This document shows, piece by piece, positions 26,323-34,101 of a DNA stretch of 38,355 bases (its first letter is position 1; each line of letters opens with the position of its first letter). The stretch comes from Bacteroidetes oral taxon 274 str. F0058 (GTDB lineage: Bacteria; Bacteroidota; Bacteroidia; Bacteroidales; Paludibacteraceae), in contig GG774889.1 of the NCBI GenBank assembly GCA_000163695.1, positions 1,099,288 to 1,137,642 of the forward strand, read 5' to 3'. The notes beneath the pieces were generated by a model that saw only the letters and a list, made by a program, of their open reading frames with translations, did no database searches and was not told where the DNA came from. The position numbers were made by a program, and so were the translations under genes.

Positions 26323-27138
26323 CTAAATCTCCTTACCGTCGAATACTCCTTCGCCGAAGAGGGCAAAGTCGTATTTTACAGGGTCTTGCGGGTCGAGCTG
26401 ACGTAGGTATGCCGTTACTTCCTCTACGGCACGTCGGTCGTTTTTGGGGTGGAGCAGTATGCCGAGGCGGCGGCTGATGTTGGCAGCGTGTACGTCGAGC
26501 GGGAGCATCAGTGCCGAAGTCGGTATGTAGTGCCACAAGCCGAAATCTACGCCGAGGTCGTCGCTGCGTACCATCCAACGCAGGAACATATTTATACGTT
26601 TGGCGGCAGAGCCTTTGTCGACGTTAGGCAGGTGTTTCTCTACTCTTGTGGGGTGGGGTAGTGCCAAGAACTCTTCTCTGAAATATTTTATTGCCGAAAA
26701 TACGCTATTGTCTCGTGCGAAACCTTTGGCAAAGACCTCTTCGAGCCCTCCGCATTCGATGTAAATCCTTTTTAGCGCCAGCAGGAAGTATAGACAATCT
26801 TCGGCATTGAACGTACGGTGGCAGAAGCCTTTGAAGCGTTGCCAACGGTCGTCGGTCGAAAGCGAAAACAACGACTCGGTCGGTAGACTTCGATAGTCGG
26901 GGACAGCGTCGGTGATAAAATCGTAGGGAGCATTATCCATCAGTTCCATCAGACGCAAGGCGTTGTTTATGATAGACTTACGTTGTCCCCAAGCGATAGT
27001 TGCCGTAAGGAGAGCCGAAATCTCGATGTCTTCTTTTCGTGTGAAACGGTGCGGTATCTGCACGGTGTCTGTACGGATAAACTCTTGACGATTGTATCTC
27101 CGTAGATTGTCATTTAGTATCTTCTCTGTATTGGGCAT
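26323..27138 (-). CDS. TIGR02757 (DUF2400) family protein
   Basis: 271 residues, the family's usual size. Recognised from SALLTATIAWGQRKSIINNALRLMELM (segment near 41-66), RWMVRSDDLGVDFGLW, and the C-terminal LDPQDPVKYDFALFGEGV. LMLPLDVHAANISRRLGIL (about 212-230) resembles a helix-hairpin-helix DNA-glycosylase-type segment with a central Asp, and by eye the fold could be HhH-GPD-like. No enzymatic activity has been assigned as far as I know. It is 40 bases downstream of the truncated UvrA on the same strand, and the Sua5-like gene follows with its own promoter. Confidence 0.8.
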   Translation of the reverse strand: MPNTEKILNDNLRRYNRQEFIRTDTVQIPHRFTRKEDIEISALLTATIAWGQRKSIINNALRLMELMDNAPYDFITDAVPDYRSLPTESLFSLSTDDRWQRFKGFCHRTFNAEDCLYFLLALKRIYIECGGLEEVFAKGFARDNSVFSAIKYFREEFLALPHPTRVEKHLPNVDKGSAAKRINMFLRWMVRSDDLGVDFGLWHYIPTSALMLPLDVHAANISRRLGILLHPKNDRRAVEEVTAYLRQLDPQDPVKYDFALFGEGVFDGKEI

Positions 27139-27178
27139 TTATTTTGATTTATTACAATAAAATGATATTGTGATACGG

Positions 27179-28780
27179 TCAAGCGTTGTCGTGCTTCGGG
27201 GCGAAGATGAACTGCCCTGTCACGGAGTCGGCGTTTTGTGCCACCTCTTCGGGTGTACCTGTGGCTATGAGGTACCCGCCGAGGTCGCCGCCCTCCTTGC
27301 CGAGGTCGATTATATGGTCTGCCTGCCGTATGATATCGAGATTGTGTTCGATGATGACGACCGTGTGTCCCTTGGCTATGATGGCATCGATGGCGTGCAT
27401 AAGGGTTTTTATGTCGTGTGTATGCAGTCCGGTCGAAGGCTCGTCGAAGATGAAGAATTGCGGGCGGAGGTCGTCTTGTACGAGGAATGAGGCAAGTTTG
27501 ACGCGTTGGTTCTCGCCTCCCGACAGTGTAGAGGATGCCTGCCCGAGCTTGACGTAGCCGATACCTACGTCTTGCAGTGGTTGCAGGCGGCGAACTATGC
27601 GTTTTTCGGTTGCTCCGTTGCCTTGTCCGAAGAACGCTATCGCCTCATCGACGGTCATCTCGAGTACGTCGTAGATATTTTTGCCTTTATACGAGACGTC
27701 GAGCACGTCGCTTTTGAAGCGTCGTCCCTTGCACTCTTCGCATACGAGCGTTACGTCAGCCATAAACTGCATAGGCACGGTTATGACGCCTTCGCCTTTG
27801 CAGGCGTCGCAGCGCCCGCCGTCCTGATTGAACGAGAAGTGCGATGCCGTCAGGTGCAGGTGTTTGGCTGCCTTGCTGTCGGCGAAGAGCTTGCGTATCT
27901 CGTCGTATGCCTTAATGTAGGTGGCGGGGTTCGAACGGCTCGATTTACCTATCGGCGTCTGATTGACAAACTCCACTCCGTCGATGAGATGCAGGCTGCC
28001 TGCCAATCGGTTGGAGACGGTTCGCCTGTCGGAGGCGAAGTAACGGTGCAGCTCGGCGTACAACTCATCGCGTACGAGCGACGATTTGCCGCTGCCGCTT
28101 ACGCCTGTTACTACGGTAAGGACACCGAGCGGAAACCGTACGTCGATATTTTTCAGATTGTTGGCAGTGGCGTTCTTTATTTCGATAAAATTGTGCCAAC
28201 GTCTGCGTCGTGCGGGCACCTCTATTTTATCTTTACCATACATGTATTGCAGCGTATACGAAGCTCTTATGTCGTCGTCGGAAGCTTTGGCTGCGTCGCC
28301 TGCAAATACTACCTCGCCGCCGCCTGTACCCGCCTTGGGTCCTATGTCGATAAGATAGTCGGCAGAGCCTATTATCTCGGGGTCGTGCTCGACGACCACT
28401 ACCGTATTTCCTACGTCTCTGAGCTGTTTGAGCACTGTCAGCAGACGCTCCGTGTCGCGACTGTGGAGTCCTATCGAAGGCTCGTCGAGCACGTATAGCG
28501 ACCCCACAAGCGAACTGCCGAGCGATGTGGCGAGGTTGATACGTTGGCTTTCGCCTCCCGAGAGTGTCTTCGACTGACGATTGAGTGTAAGGTATCCCAC
28601 GCCGACGTCGGTCAGGAACTTCAACCTCGAGCGTATCTCGGCGAGCAACCGCTCTGCTATCTGCTCCTCTTCTTTGGTGAGCACTATATTGTCCATCAGA
28701 GTGGTGAGTTCCGATACGGGCATATCCACCAAGTCGGTGATGGAGAGAGCCGTCTGCTTTTTGCTGTTTTTTTGAGCCAT
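27179..28780 (-). CDS. UvrA-like ATPase lacking the N-terminal half of domain I
   Basis: 533 residues against roughly 930 or more for UvrA. Domain I keeps its signature TLSGGESQR (72-80) and Walker B LYVLDEPSIGLHSRD (95-109). The first Walker A, the UvrB-binding domain and the insertion domain that should precede them are missing. Domain II is complete: Walker A GVSGSGKSS (226-234), zinc module C324, C327, C347, C350, signature TLSGGENQR (418-426), Walker B FFIFDEPSTGL. The start MAQKNSKKQ has a -7 box (28816-28823) upstream, and only 76 bases separate it from the ClbS-like gene, so no upstream fragment is hidden. A composite ATP site of Walker A II plus signature I could still form. Excision repair activity is doubtful. 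Confidence 0.88.
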   Translation of the reverse strand: MAQKNSKKQTALSITDLVDMPVSELTTLMDNIVLTKEEEQIAERLLAEIRSRLKFLTDVGVGYLTLNRQSKTLSGGESQRINLATSLGSSLVGSLYVLDEPSIGLHSRDTERLLTVLKQLRDVGNTVVVVEHDPEIIGSADYLIDIGPKAGTGGGEVVFAGDAAKASDDDIRASYTLQYMYGKDKIEVPARRRRWHNFIEIKNATANNLKNIDVRFPLGVLTVVTGVSGSGKSSLVRDELYAELHRYFASDRRTVSNRLAGSLHLIDGVEFVNQTPIGKSSRSNPATYIKAYDEIRKLFADSKAAKHLHLTASHFSFNQDGGRCDACKGEGVITVPMQFMADVTLVCEECKGRRFKSDVLDVSYKGKNIYDVLEMTVDEAIAFFGQGNGATEKRIVRRLQPLQDVGIGYVKLGQASSTLSGGENQRVKLASFLVQDDLRPQFFIFDEPSTGLHTHDIKTLMHAIDAIIAKGHTVVIIEHNLDIIRQADHIIDLGKEGGDLGGYLIATGTPEEVAQNADSVTGQFIFAPKHDNA

Positions 28781-28815
28781 TTTATCTGTTGTAGAGCCTC
28801 GATTAACTTGATGTG

Positions 28816-28823
28816 CAAAGGTA
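28816..28823 (-). promoter_or_regulatory. Bacteroidota -7 box for the short UvrA gene
   Basis: TACCTTTG on the minus strand, 36 bases before the ATG at 28780. It shows the short frame has its own normally placed promoter. Confidence 0.6.
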
Positions 28824-28856
28824 CTATTTTTTGAAATTATCGATAACCTTTACGCT

Positions 28857-29390
28857 TTAACTTGTTTTGATATGTACTTTTATTTTCTTTATTGCCCAGT
28901 CGTAATGGCTTGCGGTTGCCGAGACACAGTAAGCTCCGAGCGTGGATGTCCCTGTCCAATCGAATACGCCTTTGGCAAAGATTTGTTCATTGGAGAAGGT
29001 CTCTATAAGTGCCATAACATCCTTATGACTCTCTTTCAGTTTCGCCTTTGCTTCCGTCAACGGTGTGTGTTGGTGTTTCTTCCAAAACTCGACATTCATC
29101 GTCGGATAAGTTTTCCAATTGTAAGGTTCGGGCAGAAACGGTTTATGCTCTCCGCTGCTATTGACTTTTATCCAATTCAGCACCAGCAGATGCCATTCGT
29201 AGAGGTGTACGAGTATGTCGCGCAGGTTTTTGTCTCTGCTCCAGTGTGCCTCCTTGCCTGCCGTAGCCATTTCTTTGCCGAAAGTAGCGTTTTGTCGCTC
29301 ATCGCTCATAGTGTCGATTAGTTTCCACATTTTTTCGAATTGTCCATTGGCAGAAGTTACCAAATCTGCTTTTGTTGTTGCTCGTGCCAT
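28857..29390 (-). CDS. ClbS/DfsB-family four-helix protein
   Basis: 177 residues from ATG 29390 (MARATTKADLVTSANGQF). The longer frame to 29456 adds an unlike basic leader and is rejected. The opening matches the ClbS/DfsB family, as do SRDKNLRDILVHLYEWHLLVLNWI (about 71-94) and EPYNWKTYPTMNVEFW. In E. coli ClbS is a cyclopropane hydrolase protecting against the genotoxin colibactin; the Bacteroidota relatives (DfsB, DUF1706) are mostly uncharacterised. The family is DinB-like four-helix, and the His in LVHLYEWH could be functional. It lies between the MgtC-like gene and the short UvrA, all on one strand. Confidence 0.82.
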   Translation of the reverse strand: MARATTKADLVTSANGQFEKMWKLIDTMSDERQNATFGKEMATAGKEAHWSRDKNLRDILVHLYEWHLLVLNWIKVNSSGEHKPFLPEPYNWKTYPTMNVEFWKKHQHTPLTEAKAKLKESHKDVMALIETFSNEQIFAKGVFDWTGTSTLGAYCVSATASHYDWAIKKIKVHIKTS

Positions 29391-29471
29391 AGTGTAATGG
29401 TTGTTTTTTTGATTTTTCCGGTTATGTCTGAATTTTAGCTTGTTATACACAAACAAAAACGGTATCCAGAC

Positions 29472-30146
29472 CTATTCCATCTTGTCGATATCGATATCGT
29501 CGAACCTGTTTATAAACTCGATTATGCGGGGTTCATATCGGTCTCCCTTCATCTTCACCTCCATCGTAACGACGAACCGTGCACTATCGGCAGGCTTCTC
29601 TTCCCGAACCTCATAAGAGTTTATCTCCATATCTTCGACCCTCATAGCGTCGATCATAAGCCGTATGCTTTTACGTGACGGCGACGACAGAGTAAGGCTG
29701 ATATTTCGCTTGCCGAACTTACGCAGCAGCAAATATAACATCTCGAGGCACGCCAGCACCATAACGGTAGCCGATAAGGCAATGAAATACATTCCCGAAC
29801 CGCACGTCATACCGATAGCCGCCGTAACCCACAAGCCTGCCGCTGTGGTAAGTCCGCGTACTACGTGTTTCTGGAAGATGATGATACCCGTGCCGATGAA
29901 ACCTATGCCCGTAACCACCTGCGAGGCTATTCGCGATGGGTCGAGCGATATGTTGGTAGAACCCTCGGCAAGTATCGCTCCGAAGCCCGAATGCGACAGT
30001 ATCATAAAAAGAGCACTGCCGAGACCTACAAGGAAGTGTGTGCGCAAGCCTGCCTCTTTCGACCGATATTCGCGTTCGATACCGATGATACCGCCAAGAA
30101 TGCCTGCAATGAATATTCGTAAAATAAAATCCCAATTCATAAACAT
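29472..30146 (-). CDS. MgtC/SapB-family membrane protein
   Basis: 224 residues from ATG 30146 (MFMNWDFILRIF); ATG 30140 is an equal alternative. The frame continues to 30200 but crosses the -7 box at 30170-30177. Several transmembrane helices fill the first 130 residues and contain the family motifs GGIIGIEREYRSKEAGLRTHFLVGLGSALFM, GIGFIGTGIIIFQ and GLTTAAGLWVTAAIGM, with the conserved acidic and Arg residues in IEREYRSKEAGLRTH. An ACT-like cytosolic tail follows (LTLSSPSRKSIR to the end). MgtC proteins modulate ATP synthase and low-magnesium fitness in Salmonella; many environmental homologues are unassigned. Confidence 0.88.
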   Translation of the reverse strand: MFMNWDFILRIFIAGILGGIIGIEREYRSKEAGLRTHFLVGLGSALFMILSHSGFGAILAEGSTNISLDPSRIASQVVTGIGFIGTGIIIFQKHVVRGLTTAAGLWVTAAIGMTCGSGMYFIALSATVMVLACLEMLYLLLRKFGKRNISLTLSSPSRKSIRLMIDAMRVEDMEINSYEVREEKPADSARFVVTMEVKMKGDRYEPRIIEFINRFDDIDIDKME

Positions 30147-30169
30147 ATCGTTTTGTATTAACTTGGGTA

Positions 30170-30177
30170 CAAAGATA
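30170..30177 (-). promoter_or_regulatory. Bacteroidota -7 box for the MgtC-like gene
   Basis: TATCTTTG on the minus strand, 24 bases upstream of ATG 30146, inside the short gap after the GDP-fucose synthase gene. Confidence 0.55.
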
Positions 30178-30239
30178 ATGCTTACTTCTCTATCCGACAA
30201 ACCATATCTGTCTATTAACGACGAAAGAGGCGGGGATTT

Positions 30240-31169
30240 TCACCTTTTCGCCGACAGATACCATCGGTATACGGCAGCTATGCCGTCGTTGAGCGGGGTA
30301 GAGTGGTGCCAGCCGAGTTTATGCAGTCGACCGACGTCGAGCAGTTTGCGTGGCGTGCCGTCGGGTTTAGAGGTGTCGTACTCTATCGCTCCGTCGAAAC
30401 CGACTATCGCTTTGATGGTACGTGCCAGCTCGTCTATGGAACAATCTTCGCCCGTGCCGATATTGATATGTATCTCGTCGGAATAGTTCATCATAAGGAA
30501 TACCAGAGCATCTGCCAAGTCGTCGACGTAGAGAAACTCTCTCATCGGTTTGCCTGTACCCCAGAGTGTTACCTTCTCTGCTTTCGACTCTTTCGCTTCG
30601 TGGAATTTCCTTATCAGAGCGGGCAAGACGTGCGATGTATTGAGGTCGAAGTTGTCGTTGATACCGTACAGATTGGTAGGCATAGCAGAGATGAAGTCGC
30701 AGCCGTACTGACGGCGGTAGAACTTACACAGCTCGAGCCCCGATATTTTGGCAATGGCATACGCCTCGTTCGTCGGCTCCAAAGCCCCCGTGAGCAGATA
30801 CTCCTCTTTTATCGGTTGTGGGCACATCTTGGGGTAAATACACGAACTGCCCAGAAACAGCAGCTTACGAACATTGTGTCTATATGCTGCGTTTACGATA
30901 TTGAAAGCAATCATCATATTGTCGTATATAAACTCTGCGGGCGAGGTGTTGTTGGCTACGATGCCTCCTACTTTGGCGGCAGACAGAAAGACGTACTCGG
31001 GCTTCTGTGTCGCGAAGAAGTCTTCGACAGCCTGTTGGTTACGCAGATCGAGTTCTTTCGACGAACGCATCAGTATGTTGTCGAATCCCTTAGATTGCAG
31101 TGTCCTTACAATAGCCGACCCAACCAGTCCTCTGTGTCCGGCGACGTATATTTTCGAGTGTTGTTCCAT
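30240..31169 (-). CDS. fcl: GDP-L-fucose synthase
   Basis: 309 residues, normal length. This short-chain dehydrogenase/epimerase converts GDP-4-keto-6-deoxy-D-mannose to GDP-L-fucose with NADPH. The nucleotide loop is AGHRGLVGSAIVR at about 10-22, with the catalytic triad S108 (GSSCIYP), Y137 and K141 (NEAYAIAKISG). MPTNLYGINDNF and SHVLPALIRKFHEAK are diagnostic of WcaG/Fcl. Its usual partner gmd (GDP-mannose 4,6-dehydratase) is not next to it in this window. It supplies fucose for capsule, O-antigen or protein O-glycans. It is the last core-like gene before the accessory island at 31.2 kb. Confidence 0.95.
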   Translation of the reverse strand: MEQHSKIYVAGHRGLVGSAIVRTLQSKGFDNILMRSSKELDLRNQQAVEDFFATQKPEYVFLSAAKVGGIVANNTSPAEFIYDNMMIAFNIVNAAYRHNVRKLLFLGSSCIYPKMCPQPIKEEYLLTGALEPTNEAYAIAKISGLELCKFYRRQYGCDFISAMPTNLYGINDNFDLNTSHVLPALIRKFHEAKESKAEKVTLWGTGKPMREFLYVDDLADALVFLMMNYSDEIHINIGTGEDCSIDELARTIKAIVGFDGAIEYDTSKPDGTPRKLLDVGRLHKLGWHHSTPLNDGIAAVYRWYLSAKR

Positions 31170-31207
31170 TTTTTTGTGTGTTTATTTTATGAATATTAAT
31201 ATATTAA

Positions 31208-31276
31208 TCAATTGGTTAATCTTAACGGCAAGAGCAATACTGTGGCTGCGAGAATATAAGTTATTTTCTTTTTCAT
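31208..31276 (-). pseudogene. orphan 22-codon signal-peptide remnant
   Basis: MKKKITYILAATVLLLPLRL then TN and a stop. It has a basic start and hydrophobic core, exactly like a Sec signal peptide, but no mature protein. The ATG is 20 bases past the stop of the WG-repeat-like gene on the same strand, in the place of an operon's next gene. It probably marks where a downstream gene was cut off at the junction with the fcl region. It could be chance. Confidence 0.35.
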
Positions 31277-31296
31277 TTGGCTGATTGCTAATTACC

Positions 31297-32871
31297 TTAT
31301 TTATAATACTCTTTCATTGTTCTAATATCCAAATAGCCTTCCTTGCCATTTTTTACAATTTTATAGAAAGAGTGAGTTTGGGGTTCTATCTTTTCATATA
31401 CCGTCTGCTTCTGCCGTGGATAGACGCCTATCTTATTATCTTTGTAGAGATAGATAAGTCCGTCCTTATGTTGTTGTATATTGTCAAAATCTATTGGTAG
31501 CAGTTCTTTTCCGGTGATATGTACCGAAGGGTATTTGCGCAATGTACGTCTATGCAGATAGGTTTCGTCGTTTTCTGTCTCCTCCGCTCCTGTGGTGTAG
31601 GAGGTATCATCTAACTCTTTTTGATAGGTATACTCAAAAAGTCCGTACTTATTACCTCTTTGCACACGTATAAACTGCGGATAAGGATAGATGCTATTTA
31701 CAACATAGTCATTTCCGTCCCATACGATATGGCTACTGCCATTAACGAACGAGAGGGTTTCCTCAGGACTTCTATCCGAAAGGTAATGCCTTTTTTCAGC
31801 TTCAAACTCTGAGGCAAAGCCTCCAAATCTATAAAGCATATAGTGTGGATACTCCGTTCTATCAGGGTCTTCCTTCAAAGAATAACGACTTTCGTACACG
31901 GTACCGCATAATGAATAGGAGATTCTGGGGAACTTCTCTATTCGCTCTCCATTCATAGAGTAATACCCGGCTCCTTGCTTGTCGAGCATCTCTATGCCCT
32001 CTCGATAGAGATAAACACTCCGCATACCTTTGAACTTCTTTTTTTGTAAATAGCTGTCATACAGTTCAAATTTGTTGCCTCTTATGCCTACTATACCGTA
32101 TTCGTTGTAATAAATAGTGTCATATTTGCCGGGAATTACCTTCTCATTGTAAATATTGATGAGCTCATATCGCCTCCCTTTGGGGCGAAGTAACATACTT
32201 TCTTCTGGGTCATACCCTATAAAATCTTCTTTATAAGACGAAGGGAAACGCTCGGTTGCTGTAAGTACTGCCGTATCTGTTGTGTTTAAGAATAATGTTT
32301 TCCCTTTTAGAGGGACTATAAAAGCCTCTATTCTGGAATCATCACTCAAAAGGTAGATATACCTCCCCTTACCTAAGCTGATAGGGCGCAGAGCAAAATA
32401 TTCTCTTCTTTGATAGGAGTAATCTTCTTCTTCTTCTTTGTCAATATCCCACATTAAGGCTAATCGGGGGTTCAGTATTTTGATAATTGTGTGAGTATCC
32501 TTATCATAGACAGGAGGGAGTGTCTTAAAAGTTTTCCCTACAAAATCCCGTAAGGTTGTGTGTCTGATGTCTTTGGGGTAAATGATTTTATTATCAGCTT
32601 CCTCTATCTCTTTCAATGATTTTAAATTGTCATCGTTGTAATAATTTAGGATAAGGTTATACACGTCCATATTGTCGTAGTCTGCTTTTTCATCTTCCTG
32701 ATAATCAAATTCTAACTCTAAAAATTTATCCTTCTGTTTTTGAGTGTAGAATGAGAGATACCCTTGTGCATTATAAGCAAGGAGGTCTATACGGCGGGGC
32801 GAAATTTCTTTCTGTGCTTGTGCCAGTGATGCAAACAATAAAGCCGTGATAAGAGTAATATTTTTAAACAT
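31297..32871 (-). CDS. exported WG-repeat-like protein
   Basis: 524 residues from ATG 32871 (MFKNITLITALLFASLAQAQ); a TTG six bases upstream is possible. The signal peptide is about 1-20. The rest is beta-rich with recurrent short motifs of the type N-K-x-G-L/V-x-x-Y: NKFELYDS, GNKYGLFEYTY, NKIGVYPR, GKEGYLDI. These resemble degenerate WG repeats. An acidic stretch (KEEEEDYS) occurs near 143-150. It is not recognised as a named protein; a surface or periplasmic beta-propeller-like role is a guess. It has a -7 box at 32895-32902 and borders the debris at 31208-31276. Confidence 0.7.
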   Translation of the reverse strand: MFKNITLITALLFASLAQAQKEISPRRIDLLAYNAQGYLSFYTQKQKDKFLELEFDYQEDEKADYDNMDVYNLILNYYNDDNLKSLKEIEEADNKIIYPKDIRHTTLRDFVGKTFKTLPPVYDKDTHTIIKILNPRLALMWDIDKEEEEDYSYQRREYFALRPISLGKGRYIYLLSDDSRIEAFIVPLKGKTLFLNTTDTAVLTATERFPSSYKEDFIGYDPEESMLLRPKGRRYELINIYNEKVIPGKYDTIYYNEYGIVGIRGNKFELYDSYLQKKKFKGMRSVYLYREGIEMLDKQGAGYYSMNGERIEKFPRISYSLCGTVYESRYSLKEDPDRTEYPHYMLYRFGGFASEFEAEKRHYLSDRSPEETLSFVNGSSHIVWDGNDYVVNSIYPYPQFIRVQRGNKYGLFEYTYQKELDDTSYTTGAEETENDETYLHRRTLRKYPSVHITGKELLPIDFDNIQQHKDGLIYLYKDNKIGVYPRQKQTVYEKIEPQTHSFYKIVKNGKEGYLDIRTMKEYYK

Positions 32872-32894
32872 ACTCAATATGGATTATTTGCTTG

Positions 32895-32902
32895 CAAAGA
32901 TA
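32895..32902 (-). promoter_or_regulatory. Bacteroidota -7 box for the WG-like gene
   Basis: TATCTTTG on the minus strand, 24 bases before the ATG at 32871. A CTTG about 19 bases further upstream (32921-32925) could be a weak -33. It faces the divergent promoter at 32967. Confidence 0.55.
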
Positions 32903-32966
32903 CAAATAATAGGCGAATAGGCAAGCCGACAAATCTGCTCATATTGTAAATTTGCCGATTAAATCT

Positions 32967-32974
32967 TACCTTTG
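32967..32974 (+). promoter_or_regulatory. Bacteroidota -7 box for the NAD(P)H oxidoreductase gene
   Basis: TACCTTTG on the plus strand, 29 bases before the ATG at 33004. A TTG at 32944-32946 gives a plausible 20-base spacing for a -33 element. Confidence 0.6.
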
Positions 32975-33003
32975 TTGCTCTAAAAACTTAAATGTAATTA
33001 TAT

Positions 33004-33546
33004 ATGAACGTATTAATCATCAATGGACATCCTACAATGGAGACGTCCAACGCCAATAAGGCTATCTTGGAAGAGGTAAAACGCCTGCTTCCTGAGGTTG
33101 AGATAAGTGAGTTGCAAGCCCTTTACCCTAACTATCAGTTTGATATAGCTGCCGAACAAGCCAAACTTGTTAAGGCTGATGTGATTGTATGGCAGTTTCC
33201 TTTGAATTGGTATTCACTTCCTGCTCTATTGAAAAAATGGGTAGATGATGTTTTTGCTTTTGGTTTTGCTTATGATACAGCTTATCGGTTAGAAGGCAAA
33301 AAACTGTTGCTCTCTTTCACTATTGGAGCTCCTGAGGAAGCCTACCAAAAGTGTCCTGTATCCAATTTCTTTTATCCTCACAGACAGACGGCTAATTTTA
33401 CCAAAATGGAGTTTGTAGACCCCGTGGTTTCTTACGCAATGCACTATGAGCATGGGGTGATGCCCAAAGAAGCACTTTCGGTAGTACAGCAAAAAGCCAA
33501 AGAACACGCCGCTCGCTTAGTGGAGCAAATTAAGAAGTTAGGCTAA
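33004..33546 (+). CDS. NAD(P)H:quinone oxidoreductase-like flavoprotein (KefF/MdaB type)
   Basis: 180 residues. The flavodoxin-like fold of the NQO/KefF family is seen in VLIINGHPTMETSNANKAILEEV (FAD/FMN phosphate loop, 3-25), ALYPNYQFDIAAEQ, and DVIVWQFPLNWYSLPALLKKWVDDVFAFGFAY (about 59-91), the signature substrate-pocket segment. It reduces quinones or other electrophiles with two electrons from NAD(P)H in the cytosol, usually for detoxification. It is monocistronic: own promoter, then a terminator at 33566-33603. The remnants downstream on the other strand include a possible oxidoreductase piece. Confidence 0.9.
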   Translation: MNVLIINGHPTMETSNANKAILEEVKRLLPEVEISELQALYPNYQFDIAAEQAKLVKADVIVWQFPLNWYSLPALLKKWVDDVFAFGFAYDTAYRLEGKKLLLSFTIGAPEEAYQKCPVSNFFYPHRQTANFTKMEFVDPVVSYAMHYEHGVMPKEALSVVQQKAKEHAARLVEQIKKLG

Positions 33547-33565
33547 TTTGCCAATGAGAAAATTA

Positions 33566-33603
33566 AAAATCCCTGTGCAGTAACTTTACCGTACGGGGAT
33601 TTT
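33566..33603 (+). terminator. rho-independent terminator after the oxidoreductase gene
   Basis: 17-base arms aaaatccctgtgcagta / taccgtacggggatttt around loop ACTT, with two G-U pairs and one A-C mismatch, running into T's. It starts 19 bases after the stop at 33546. Confidence 0.7.
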
Positions 33604-33675
33604 TATGCGAAGGCTTCCGCTGTCGATCAGCTGACTTATTTGGGTGAGCAGTGCCAGAGTATGGTTACTTGTGCG
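33586..33675 (-). pseudogene. C-terminal remnant of a quinone-oxidoreductase-like (MDR) gene
   Basis: The 29-codon minus-strand frame includes ALLTQISQLIDSGSLRIKI and a stop. This resembles the C-terminal LxxIxxLIDxGxLxxxI segment of zinc-independent quinone reductases in the medium-chain dehydrogenase family. An in-frame TGA precedes it and no upstream body exists, so it is a fragment. Identification by eye only. Confidence 0.35.
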
Positions 33676-33686
33676 TTTTCAATTTG

Positions 33687-34097
33687 TTAATTAGCAAATT
33701 TTGTCATTAGCTCTTCCGAGCGTTTGCGCCCTGCTAAATAGTGAGGGTCAAGCTCTATGGCTTTTCTCAGATAGGCAATGGCTTGCGCGCGGTATTTACG
33801 CTGAGGGTGTTGCTTTGCCCACGCCCAATACACGAAACTCATTATCTTTCACGAAGCGTACTCGGGATTTTGAGCCTCTTTGCGGATGATATTTTCAAAG
33901 TCGATTTTGGCTAAAAGCACGCTTGCTGAAAATGTTTTTTTAAAGAATCGTACATAATGGTTAGTTATTACTCCGCCACTTCCCCCCTCCGTATAGGTAA
34001 GAGTGAGGGAGAGGTTTTGGTTACACGCATGCACGAGTGTTCCTCCTCCGCTAAAGTGCGATATAAAAATGCCTGAATGTTGAATGTAGTTTGCCAA
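33687..34097 (-). pseudogene. NlpC/P60-like plus helical-repeat gene with internal TGA
   Basis: One reading frame of 137 codons interrupted by a single TGA at 33849-33851. Before it, HSGIFISHFSGGGTLVHAC and VITNHYVRFFKKTFSASVLL look like the His-containing C-terminal half of an NlpC/P60 or permuted papain-like (YiiX) hydrolase. After it, the same frame gives SFVYWAWAKQHPQRKYRAQ and AIAYLRKAIELDPHYLAGRK, a TPR-like tail. Changing TGA to TGG (Trp) would join them. The N-terminal catalytic Cys part is absent. Likely a decayed gene; the fold assignment is by eye. Confidence 0.5.
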
Positions 34098-34101
34098 TGT
34101 G

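Noticed and set aside
27506..28498. Long open frame antisense to the UvrA-like gene (330 codons)
   Set aside because: Mirror of a strongly coding, codon-biased gene; no start signal and no recognisable domain.
30303..31199. Long open frame antisense to fcl (298 codons)
   Set aside because: Mirror of GDP-L-fucose synthase; no domain or promoter.
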